DNA of 23,594 nt, from positions 1 through 23,594 of the forward strand of contig DATKKM010000064.1 of NCBI GenBank assembly GCA_035542855.1, written 5' to 3'. The notes beneath the pieces were generated by a model that worked only from the letters and a program-made list of their open reading frames with translations, was not told the origin of the DNA and did not search any database. The stretch's first letter is position 1, and each line of letters starts with the position of its first letter. This document shows positions 14,348 to 21,314 of the stretch, piece after piece. The translations under genes and the position numbers were made by a program. Source of the stretch: DATKKM01 sp035542855. GTDB taxonomy: Bacteria > Chloroflexota > Dehalococcoidia > SM23-28-2 > RBG-16-64-32.

Positions 14348-15247
14348 ATGGACTTCGGGCAGATAGAGGCGTTTACACAAGTCGCCACGCACAACTCCTT
14401 CAGCCGCGCGGCGGAGGTGCTGCAGCTCACGCAGCCGTCCATCACGGCGCGCATCCAGGCGCTGGAGCGGGAGCTGGGCGAAGAGCTGTTCGAGCGCGGC
14501 GGGCGCGGCGTGAAGCTGACGGACGCCGGCCGCGTCTTCCTGCCGTACGTGGAGCACATCCTGCAGCTTCTGCAGGAAGGCCGCGACGCCGTGGAGGAAG
14601 TGCGCAACGTGCAGCTGGGCTCGCTGCGGCTTGGCTCGGCGATCACGATTTCCACCTACGTCTTGCCGGGCATCCTGCACCGCTTCTGCCAGGAGTTCCC
14701 GGGCGTGGACGTGGTAATCCGCACCGGCCGCTCCGAACAGGTGCTGAACATGCTGCAGTCTGACGAGGTGCAGGTGGGGATCATTCGCTCGCTGTCGGCG
14801 CCGGAGATCGAGTCGATCCCGCTGTACGACGACGAAATCGTGCTGGTGGCGAACCCGAACCACCGTTTCGCGCAGAGCGGCAGTGCGACGATCGGCGAGG
14901 CGGCGCGCGAGCCGATCGTGCTTTTCGACAGGGGCTCTTCTTACTACGGGATGATCCACGATGTGTTCCGCAAAGCGGCTGTGATCCCCAACGTGGCCAT
15001 GGAGCTGGACTCGCTGGAGGCCACGAAGCGCATGGTGGAGCAGGGGCTGGGCATCGCGCTGGTGCCGCAGGTGACCGTTGCCCGCGAGGTGGAGCAGGGG
15101 ACGCTGGCTGTGGTGCAGCTGTCCGACGTGGCGCCGATCAAGCGCCCGATATCGCTGGTTTACCGAAAGAACCGCAAGCGCTCGCGCACAGTCCAGGCCT
15201 TTATCGATATGATGGCCGACGCCTACGCCAGGACGCCCGTGGCCTGA
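14348..15247 (+). CDS. LysR-family transcriptional regulator (CysL/CbbR-like)
   Basis: The 299-residue protein has an N-terminal winged helix-turn-helix (residues 1-60: FTQVATHNSFSRAAEVLQLT, then PSITARIQALERELGEELFER) and a C-terminal periplasmic-binding-like sensor domain from about residue 90. It binds DNA as a tetramer and responds to a small effector. The length is standard. AGGGGA just before the ATG serves as ribosome-binding site. Its divergent partner encodes a nitroreductase, which by the usual LysR arrangement is a likely target. The pattern of the sensor domain (LRLGSAITISTYVLPGIL) is closest by eye to the CysL/CbbR branch, but I cannot name the effector. The 3' end overlaps the convergent sigma factor gene by 25 bases. 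Confidence 0.96.
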   Translation: MDFGQIEAFTQVATHNSFSRAAEVLQLTQPSITARIQALERELGEELFERGGRGVKLTDAGRVFLPYVEHILQLLQEGRDAVEEVRNVQLGSLRLGSAITISTYVLPGILHRFCQEFPGVDVVIRTGRSEQVLNMLQSDEVQVGIIRSLSAPEIESIPLYDDEIVLVANPNHRFAQSGSATIGEAAREPIVLFDRGSSYYGMIHDVFRKAAVIPNVAMELDSLEATKRMVEQGLGIALVPQVTVAREVEQGTLAVVQLSDVAPIKRPISLVYRKNRKRSRTVQAFIDMMADAYARTPVA

Positions 15248-15825
15248 GAGCGGCCGGCGTCCTTCATCATCAGGTTGCGCAGGCGCTTGAGCGCGCGGAA
15301 GATGGCCACCCGTACGTTGCCGGGCGTCATGCCGACGACTTCCGCGATCTCCGCGTTCGTGAGCTCGGCGTCGAACTTGAGGGAGAGGAGCTCCTGGTCG
15401 CGCTGGGGCAGCTTGCTGATCTGTGACATGAGGCGGCCCAGACCTTCCTCGCGCAGGAGGACGTCTTCCGGCGTTGGCGGCGAATCGGCGAAGCGCATCT
15501 GCTCGGACGCGCGCTCGATGTGGTTGGCCTCGCGGCCGGCGCTGCGGTAGTGTCCGGCGATGGTGTTCTTGGCGATCATGAAGAGCCAGGCGCCGAGAGC
15601 CGCGCGCTCTCGCAACTCGTGGCCCTTGGCGTAGGCGCGCTCAAACACGGTGGCCACCAGGTCCTTGGCTAGCTCCACATCCCGCACGCGGCTGTAGACA
15701 AAGGCGAAGACGCGCGTGTGGTACGTCTCGTAGGCGTCGCTGAAGGCGGCGTCGTAGAGCGCCTGCTCTTCGGGCGCGATTCTGATACGGGATCCGGCAA
15801 TTCTCTTCATTGTCATCGCTCTCAT
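15223..15825 (-). CDS. ECF-type sigma-70 family RNA polymerase sigma factor
   Basis: The 200-residue protein has the two-domain ECF layout. Region 2 is at about 30-100 (YETYHTRVFAFVYSRVRDVE, then AWLFMIAKNTIAGHYR). Region 4 is at about 138-188 (LPQRDQELLSLKF and the helix-turn-helix LTNAEIAEVVGMTPGNVRVA). It directs RNA polymerase to its own promoter set. The ATG at 15825 is chosen over a start 26 codons earlier because GGAGGAG sits six bases before it. No anti-sigma gene is adjacent; a response regulator lies upstream on the same strand, with a 190-base gap carrying two strong dyads. Control may be at the level of transcription through that gap. Promoter specificity is unknown. Confidence 0.93.
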   Translation of the reverse strand: MRAMTMKRIAGSRIRIAPEEQALYDAAFSDAYETYHTRVFAFVYSRVRDVELAKDLVATVFERAYAKGHELRERAALGAWLFMIAKNTIAGHYRSAGREANHIERASEQMRFADSPPTPEDVLLREEGLGRLMSQISKLPQRDQELLSLKFDAELTNAEIAEVVGMTPGNVRVAIFRALKRLRNLMMKDAGRSQATGVLA

Positions 15826-15914
15826 CAAAGCTCCTCCACCGCGAGTCGTGCATCCGAGTATCCCGCGCCGGGCAGCGCGTCCGCGAGTGCGAAATGGCCA
15901 CACATGTTGCGTGA

Positions 15915-15953
15915 CCGGCGGCCAATTCCAAGTGGCCGAAGATTGGCCGCCGG
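15915..15953 (-). repeat. Perfect 12-bp inverted repeat with 15-nt loop
   Basis: CCGGCGGCCAAT (15915-15926) is the exact inverse complement of ATTGGCCGCCGG (15942-15953). It lies 90 bases upstream of the sigma factor ATG, so in its leader or promoter. No T-run follows on either strand, which argues against a plain terminator. A leader hairpin or protein-binding dyad is possible. Confidence 0.65.
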
Positions 15954-15995
15954 GGGTGTAACCAGGCGCGCTTTGCCGACATCGTATCTTGCGTT

Positions 15996-16015
15996 ATGAC
16001 AAGTGCACTTGTCAT
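15996..16015. promoter_or_regulatory. Perfect 20-bp palindrome beside the response regulator stop
   Basis: ATGACAAGTGCACTTGTCAT is its own inverse complement over all 20 bases. It ends one base before the stop codon of the response regulator gene and lies 171 bases upstream of the sigma factor start. With no loop it is a poor RNA hairpin but an ideal site for a dimeric DNA-binding protein, possibly the regulator controlling the sigma factor gene. Confidence 0.65.
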
Positions 16016-16705
16016 TCAACCAACGTCTAAACCTGCGCGTGCGGCGTAAACGGCTGCCTGCGTACGATCAGACACGTGCAGCTTCTCTATGATGCGCTGA
16101 ACCACGTTCTTGACGGTGCCCACGCTGTAGTTCATTTCGCGCGCGATCTCTTTGTTGGTGCGGCCGGCAGTCAGGTAGCGGAGGACTTCCATTTCACGCG
16201 GGGACAGTGCTTCCAGCAGGCGGCCGATGCCGTCCCGGCTTTCTCCCGCATGTCCATTTTCTCCCAGGGACGCCAGCAGCTTGCCATCGATGAGCGCGCC
16301 GCCGGACCGGGCCAGCTTAACGGCCTGGATGAGCACCTCCGGAGAAGCGCCTTTCATCAGGTAGCCGGCGACACCGGCTTCGATAGCGCGGCGCACGTCC
16401 TGCGGCGCGTCGTCATCCGTGACAATGATGACGGAGACGGCTGGCGACGCGGCCTTGATGGCCGCGGCGGCCTGCAGGCCGTCCACGTCCGGCATATCGG
16501 CGTCCATCAGGACGACATCCGGACTCAGCTCCTGAGACATGGAGACGGCGTCGCGGCCACTGCCGGCCTCCCCGACGATGTCGATGGCGGGGTCAGAGAG
16601 GATGGCCCGTGCCCCGGCGCGGACGATTGCACGGGAGTCAGCCAACAGGACGCGTACCGGCCGCCCCGCCTCGGAGTCGCGATTGTTCGTAACTGTTGTC
16701 GGCAT
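16016..16705 (-). CDS. NarL/FixJ-family response regulator
   Basis: The 229-residue protein has an N-terminal receiver domain (about 17-135) and a C-terminal LuxR-type helix-turn-helix (about 166-224, LSPREMEVLRYLTAGRTNKE and MNYSVGTVKNVVQRI). Receiver residues are intact: D23 in the acidic pocket, phospho-acceptor D68 in VVLMDADMPD, T96 and K118 in YLMKGAS. It should bind DNA as a dimer once phosphorylated. GGAGGG six bases before the ATG is a strong ribosome-binding site. No histidine kinase is in the window, so it is orphan here. It is divergent from a PAS-LuxR protein that shares its type of output domain, and upstream of the sigma factor gene on the same strand. Confidence 0.96.
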   Translation of the reverse strand: MPTTVTNNRDSEAGRPVRVLLADSRAIVRAGARAILSDPAIDIVGEAGSGRDAVSMSQELSPDVVLMDADMPDVDGLQAAAAIKAASPAVSVIIVTDDDAPQDVRRAIEAGVAGYLMKGASPEVLIQAVKLARSGGALIDGKLLASLGENGHAGESRDGIGRLLEALSPREMEVLRYLTAGRTNKEIAREMNYSVGTVKNVVQRIIEKLHVSDRTQAAVYAARAGLDVG

Positions 16706-17061
16706 CCGCTACCCTCCAGCAGACAGCGTAGCGATGGTGTCTCTGGGCGGCGCTCTGGTTCTGTCTTTTGTAGAGCGCTGCAGATCATATGGCTGGTTGT
16801 TGATAGTCACCGTAATTCCTCGGTGCAGGGTTGTGCATCCGTTGTCACACGGATGTCGAATAGTCAAATGTTGAGGTTACGTCGACATTTCGAACGTGCC
16901 AAGTGGATTCTCAGCGCTGACCAGTCGGCGAAAGATGTAGAGGACTTGGGCGGCCGATTCTTGCCCGATCTTCACAAATGCTTCCCGTATGCGGGTTTCC
17001 CGAGAGTTGCAACGCCATTGTAAAATGCAATTAAACCAATTGAGACTGGACTTGGTGTGAT
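16706..17061. other. 356-bp divergent control region between two LuxR-type regulators
   Basis: No gene is convincing in this stretch, which is less GC-rich than its surroundings. It carries an inverted repeat CATCCGT-N6-ACGGATG (16836-16855) and an AT-rich patch. TAAAAT at 17021-17026 could be the -10 of the PAS-LuxR gene, giving a leader of about 29 bases; no good -35 precedes it. For the response regulator, TATGAT on the minus strand (inverse of ATCATA at 16777-16782) is a possible -10. Confidence 0.4.
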
Positions 17062-18441
17062 GTGAGAGCAGTGCACGGAGCTGCCAGCCGGGCCGGCCCC
17101 TCAGAGAATCCGGCAAGAGCCAGGGCGCCATCTCGGGTTCCTCTCCAACTCCTGATGGAAAACGTGAGCGATGCCATCATCGTCACTGACAGGGACCTGG
17201 TGATCGCCTCATGGAACCGCGGCGCCACGGAGTTGTTCGGACACAGCCCGGAAGAAGCCATCGGACGCCACCTTCGCGACGTTATCGCCTTCGAACTGAC
17301 CCCGGCGGAGCTGGACGCTGCCATCTCTCGCGTGCCGGCCGGCCAGGGGTTCCGGCGCCTGGCGCTGCGGGCGACGAAGGACCGGGCGCGCATCCCGGTA
17401 CGCGGCACGTTCGTGCAGTTGCCGGGAGACTGGACTTATCCCCCGGGGTACCTCGTCACCTACTACCGCCTGCCCATCTTCGCCGCCGAAGCGACGGAGT
17501 TGGCGCTGATCGTCGACTCCCTGGGTAAGTCCGTTTACGTCAGCCCGGATGTGGCCCGCCTGTTCGGCCGCAGCACGATTGAGGATGCGACCGTGGACCT
17601 GGTGGCCAGCGCGCACGCGGACGACGCCGCGAAGGTTCGCGCTCTCCTTGCGGAGGCGACGTCTCACCCGACGCATAGCTTCGTTGAGAAGTTCCGCATC
17701 GTCCGCTCCGACGGCTACGTGCGCTGGGTCCGCGCGGCAGTGACGGGCTATCTGGTCGACTCTATCGGCGCTGGTGTGGCGCTTAACCTGCAGGACATCA
17801 CGGAGCAGCAGGTGGCACGCGACATCTTTGCCCGGCAAGGCGAAGTCGCACGTATGATCATGGACCACATCCCGGCCATGGTCGCGCTCACGGATCTAAC
17901 GGGCAAGTTCGTCTATTGGAACTCCGAGGCGGAGCGCCGTCTCGGCTGGTCGTCGGCGGAGGTCCGGGACGACCCCGAGACGATAGGAGCGAAGATCCTC
18001 TCAGCCGACAACGCGGAGGAGGCGCGAGCGTTCGTCCTGCGCGCGGACGGCACGTGGCGGGAGTTCCCGACGACGACGAGAAGCGGCGATAGGATAACGG
18101 TCATCTGGACAAACATCCGCGTGGGCGAGCACATCCTGGGCCTGGGAATCGACATCACTGAGCGTGAGCGCCAGCGTGAAGAGCGGCAGAAGACCCGTGA
18201 GGATATCGAGCATCGAGTTGAGCGGCGTTTGCCCACAGGGGCGCCGTACGGGCTGACGTTCCGCGAGCTGACCGTGCTGGCTCTTGTGGTAAACGGCAAG
18301 ACGGACCGCGAGATCGCATCGGCGCTGTCGATCGGGTACCGGACGGTGCAGACGCACATCTCCAACATCCTGACCAAGATGGGCGCCAAGGTGCGCACGG
18401 AGGCAGGAGTGCGGGCTGTCCGAGAGCGCATCATCGAGTAG
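17062..18441 (+). CDS. Triple-PAS sensor with C-terminal LuxR-type helix-turn-helix
   Basis: The 459-residue protein appears to be a one-component regulator: sensory PAS domains joined directly to DNA binding. PAS 1 is at about 30-140 (MENVSDAIIVTDRDLVIASW), PAS 2 at about 145-255 ending in a PAC-like VALNLQDITEQQ, and PAS 3 at about 265-375 ending GLGIDITERERQREERQ. The LuxR helix-turn-helix is at about 395-455 (LTFRELTVLALVVNGKTDRE). No kinase or receiver domain is present and no transmembrane helix is visible, so it is cytoplasmic. No Cys or His motif proves a cofactor; haem, flavin or small ligands are possible. The GTG at 17062 is a weak start, and the ATG at codon 32 would keep all domains. 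Confidence 0.93.
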   Translation: MRAVHGAASRAGPSENPARARAPSRVPLQLLMENVSDAIIVTDRDLVIASWNRGATELFGHSPEEAIGRHLRDVIAFELTPAELDAAISRVPAGQGFRRLALRATKDRARIPVRGTFVQLPGDWTYPPGYLVTYYRLPIFAAEATELALIVDSLGKSVYVSPDVARLFGRSTIEDATVDLVASAHADDAAKVRALLAEATSHPTHSFVEKFRIVRSDGYVRWVRAAVTGYLVDSIGAGVALNLQDITEQQVARDIFARQGEVARMIMDHIPAMVALTDLTGKFVYWNSEAERRLGWSSAEVRDDPETIGAKILSADNAEEARAFVLRADGTWREFPTTTRSGDRITVIWTNIRVGEHILGLGIDITERERQREERQKTREDIEHRVERRLPTGAPYGLTFRELTVLALVVNGKTDREIASALSIGYRTVQTHISNILTKMGAKVRTEAGVRAVRERIIE

Positions 18442-18449
18442 CGCGATAG

Positions 18450-19307
18450 CTACTTCGCGGCGCCGGCTTCTTCGCGCAACTGTTTCAGAATCTCGACGTT
18501 TCGCCGGTCAGGCCCTTCGTTGTCGAAGCCCGGCACCTCCAGCAGGAACGGCACCTCCGCGAACGCCGGGTGGGAAAGCATGTTGACGAAGCCGTCGCGG
18601 CCGATCTGGCCTTCGCCGATGTTCTCGTGGCGGTCCAGCCCTCCGCCGAGCGGCGGCTTGGAGTCGTTGGCGTGGATGGCGACCAGGCGATCGAGCGCGA
18701 TCTCCCGGTCGAACTCGTCGAACGCCTTCTCCAGGCCGGGGCGGGTCTTCACGTCGTAGCCGGCGGCGAAGGCATGCTGCGTATCGAGGCAGATCTTGAC
18801 GCGGTCGCTCTGGCAGGAGCGCAGTATGCGGCCCAGCTCCGCGAACTTCGAGCCGACGGCGCCGCCCATGCCCGCGCTGTTCTCCAGGATGAGCCAGGCG
18901 TCCTCCGGGGTCGCTTCCAGCACGCGGCAGCAGTAGTCGATCACCTGCTCCACGCAGGCGTCATAGCCGGCGCCCTTGTGGCTGCCGAGGTGGAAGATCA
19001 CGCCCTTAGCGCCGATGAGAGACGCCGCGTGCATCTCGGCGGTGAGTGCGTCGTAGGACTTGGCGAGGAGATCAGGGTTCTGGCTGGCCAGGTTCACCAG
19101 GTAGAGGCCGTGGATGAAGCAGGGCCGGATGTCTTCTTCGGCTGAGCGGCGCTTGAAGGCCTCGACTTCCTCCGCTTTGTAGGTCTTGCGTCGCCAGGCC
19201 TGGGGCGCGCCGGAGAAGACCTGGATCGTCTCCGCGCCGAGCTCGAGAGCGCGGTCGATCGCCTTGTCGGTGCCGCCGGAGGTGCTGACGTGCGCGCCGA
19301 TTCGCAT
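18450..19307 (-). CDS. nfo: Endonuclease IV (AP endonuclease)
   Basis: The 285-residue TIM-barrel enzyme cleaves DNA 5' to abasic sites in base excision repair. All nine ligands of the tri-zinc centre can be matched to those of E. coli Nfo: H66, H106, E142, D175, H178, H212, D225, H227 and E257. Motifs include MRIGAHVSTSGG at the start, CLDTQHAFAAGYD, IHANDSK and LDRHENIGEG. The ATG at 19307 is used; the upstream in-frame start would add only MVSWPA. It begins 11 bases after the CoA-transferase stop, so it is probably read from that gene's transcript, an unrelated metabolic partner. Its stop is nine bases from that of the convergent PAS-LuxR gene. Confidence 0.97.
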   Translation of the reverse strand: MRIGAHVSTSGGTDKAIDRALELGAETIQVFSGAPQAWRRKTYKAEEVEAFKRRSAEEDIRPCFIHGLYLVNLASQNPDLLAKSYDALTAEMHAASLIGAKGVIFHLGSHKGAGYDACVEQVIDYCCRVLEATPEDAWLILENSAGMGGAVGSKFAELGRILRSCQSDRVKICLDTQHAFAAGYDVKTRPGLEKAFDEFDREIALDRLVAIHANDSKPPLGGGLDRHENIGEGQIGRDGFVNMLSHPAFAEVPFLLEVPGFDNEGPDRRNVEILKQLREEAGAAK

Positions 19308-19318
19308 CGCTGGCCAGC

Positions 19319-20791
19319 TTACCACTCGCCGAGGAGGGCGTTGGCGGCGGCGCGGAGGTCTGCGCGGTGGTCCGGGTGAGCCACGGCGATCAACTCTGCG
19401 GCGCGCTGGCGGTGGTTCTTGCCCCAGAGGCGCGCCACTCCGTACTCGGTGACGATGGTGTCGGCGAAGTAGCGGGGGATGGTGACCGTGGTGCCGGGCT
19501 CATGCGTGGCGACGATGCGGGAGACGGCGCCGTCCATGGCCGTGGAAGGGAGCAGCGTGATGGCGCGGCCGCCTTTCGAAAGGACGGCGCCCATGTGCGT
19601 CTCCGGCTGGCCGCCGGTGCCGTTGATCAGCCGCGAGCCAAAAACGCTCTCCGAGTTAATCTGGCCGGTGAGGTCGATGGAGAGGGCGTTGTTGATCGAG
19701 TGGAAGTTGGGGTTCTGGGAGATGACGCGCACGTCGAGCACGTACTCGGCGTCGTAGACCTCGAACTTCGGGTTGTTGGTGACGATGCGCAGGTCCTCCG
19801 CGTCCGAGCCGGACCAGGCGAGGGCGACGGCCTTGCCGGGGTGGACCGCCTTGCGGCTGCCGTTGATGACGCCGGCTTCGACCAGGCCCGCGATGCCCGG
19901 GGCGACCATCTCCGTGTGCAGGCCGAGGTCGTGCTTGTTGTCAAAGGCGCCGGCGCGGGCCAGGTACATGCCGGGTTCGCCGACTCCGATCTGGAAGGTG
20001 GCGCCGTCCGGGAGGATCTCGTTGACGTGGCCGGCGATCGCCTTTGCAGTCTCCGGCGGGTCGATCAGGCCGAGGACGCGCCGAACCTGGAGCGGCGGCT
20101 GCCGCACCATGGCCGGCCCGACGGTGATCAGGCGGTCAAGGTCGCCCTTGAGTTCGTCGACGATGGCGAGGTACTCCGCCTTGAGCGCCTCGTCCTCGAC
20201 GCGGCGGAGCCAGGCGTTGACCAGCTCCGGCGTGATGACGACGGGCGGCACCTCCACGAAGTGGGTGAACTCGCTGACGTGCATCCTGTTGTCGCCGCAC
20301 ACCGGGCGCAGGCTGGGATCGACCTCGGCGATAGCCTTGCTGGCACGGCGCACGTAGGCGCGCTTGTTCCAGTTGTGCGCCCCGAACTGCACGTAGCCAT
20401 CAGCGTCCGGCGGCGTGACGTTGACGAGAACGACGTCGACGTCGCGGTGATCGGGGCGCTGGTCGTCGTGCTCCTTGAAGTTGAGCGAGAAGAGGTTCGG
20501 CAGGTAAGTGGCCCGGCCTTCATCGGTGGCCTGGCGGGAGAAGTCCCCGATGAACAGCTCGAACTCCATCTTGAAGAGATCGGGCCGTTCGCCGCGGATC
20601 CAGCCTGGGTCGGTGAGCGGTGCGGCCAGGCGCAGCTCGATTGGCCCGCACTCCTGGGCGCGGCGGTAAAGGGCGGCCTGCAGCGTGCGCGGGCCGGCGA
20701 TGGGGATCATGACGAGATCGCCGGCCTGGACGATGCGCATGGCGTCGTCGGCCGTGCAGAGGCGGCGCTGGTACTCTTCTCGCGAATCCAT
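19319..20791 (-). CDS. Acetyl-CoA hydrolase/4-hydroxybutyrate CoA-transferase family protein
   Basis: The 490-residue protein belongs to the AbfT/Cat1 family of CoA-transferases, which move CoA between acids through a glutamyl-CoA intermediate. The likely catalytic glutamate is E294 in LGLHTEMVAPGI. The C-terminal half has INNALSIDLTGQINSES and LSKGGRAITLLPST, strong family marks. Members are usually about 430-440 residues; here there is roughly 45 extra near residues 190-240. The glycine loop before the active site reads IGVGEPGMYL rather than the usual GGxP form. I start at ATG 20791 because MDSREEYQRRLCTADDAM fits the family and a promoter overlaps the next ATG upstream (20812). Substrate is not fixed by sequence. 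It is divergent from a small membrane protein gene. Confidence 0.91.
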   Translation of the reverse strand: MDSREEYQRRLCTADDAMRIVQAGDLVMIPIAGPRTLQAALYRRAQECGPIELRLAAPLTDPGWIRGERPDLFKMEFELFIGDFSRQATDEGRATYLPNLFSLNFKEHDDQRPDHRDVDVVLVNVTPPDADGYVQFGAHNWNKRAYVRRASKAIAEVDPSLRPVCGDNRMHVSEFTHFVEVPPVVITPELVNAWLRRVEDEALKAEYLAIVDELKGDLDRLITVGPAMVRQPPLQVRRVLGLIDPPETAKAIAGHVNEILPDGATFQIGVGEPGMYLARAGAFDNKHDLGLHTEMVAPGIAGLVEAGVINGSRKAVHPGKAVALAWSGSDAEDLRIVTNNPKFEVYDAEYVLDVRVISQNPNFHSINNALSIDLTGQINSESVFGSRLINGTGGQPETHMGAVLSKGGRAITLLPSTAMDGAVSRIVATHEPGTTVTIPRYFADTIVTEYGVARLWGKNHRQRAAELIAVAHPDHRADLRAAANALLGEW

Positions 20792-20810
20792 GGGCGGACG
20801 GTTGGCGTTC

Positions 20811-20839
20811 ATTATGCAGAGACGCTTTACATTAGCCAA
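20811..20839 (-). promoter_or_regulatory. Promoter of the CoA-transferase/nfo pair
   Basis: On the minus strand TTGGCT (20839-20834) and CATAAT (20816-20811) are 17 bases apart. Transcription would start near 20804, inside the longer possible reading frame. This supports the ATG at 20791 as the start and leaves a leader of only about 12 bases with no ribosome-binding site. Confidence 0.5.
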
Positions 20840-20906
20840 GCGTCGGCGGTGTGGACGCGGTGAGCCGGCGGGCATAAGATGTTGAGTGCTCGTTAGCGAG
20901 GGACAG

Positions 20907-21287
20907 ATGCCGGACCGTATTCAGCGCGAAGTCGAGGAGCTGCTCGAGCGCCTCGATAAGTTCCCTTCGAAGCAGCCGCTCTCTACTCGTATCCAGAGGT
21001 CTGCCGGCGCGCCCTTCCGCGCCCTCGGCGACATGTTCAGGGGACAGCGGCTTCCGCGAATCTCCGCCGGCCATGTGCTGCTGGCCGCTATGGTGGCCAT
21101 CGTCATCGTATACGTGGCGGGTGGCAGCGGCGGCATCTGGCGCTGGATCATCGCCGGCGCGATCCTGCTGTCCATCGGCGCGTTCGTGTGGTCGCTGCGG
21201 CGCAACACGCGCACGCCGACGAAATACTGGCGCGACAGACCGATGGACCTGCGCGGCTCCCGGCACGACGACCGCAAGCGCCGCTAA
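20907..21287 (+). CDS. Small membrane protein with two helices, function unknown
   Basis: The 126-residue protein has a charged amphipathic N terminus (MPDRIQREVEELLERLDKFP), two hydrophobic helices at about 57-72 and 78-96, and a strongly basic tail ending DDRKRR. GAGGG before the ATG at 20907 is the ribosome-binding site, which is why I prefer it to a start seven codons earlier. The helices are short and joined by a Gly-rich turn, giving a hairpin with both ends in the cytoplasm. The YWRDRPMDLRG segment in the tail may bind nucleic acid or lipid head groups, but this is a guess. It is followed after a short gap by an M28 peptidase and may share its transcript. Confidence 0.82.
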   Translation: MPDRIQREVEELLERLDKFPSKQPLSTRIQRSAGAPFRALGDMFRGQRLPRISAGHVLLAAMVAIVIVYVAGGSGGIWRWIIAGAILLSIGAFVWSLRRNTRTPTKYWRDRPMDLRGSRHDDRKRR

Positions 21288-21314
21288 GGACCCGCCACGA
21301 GCCGACGTTTTCCC

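Noticed and set aside
15915..15953. Intrinsic terminator after the response regulator
   Set aside because: The stem is strong but neither strand has a following T-run, so it is listed as a hairpin of unknown role.
16076..17023. 315-residue plus-strand ORF across the response regulator gene
   Set aside because: Antisense of a full NarL-type regulator, then extends into non-coding sequence.
16877..17131. 84-residue minus-strand ORF in the divergent control region
   Set aside because: Overlaps the PAS-LuxR start, lacks a ribosome-binding site and shows no protein-like pattern.
19367..20863. 498-residue plus-strand ORF opposite the CoA-transferase
   Set aside because: Ala/Gly/Val/Asp-rich shadow with no motifs; the minus strand holds the real enzyme.
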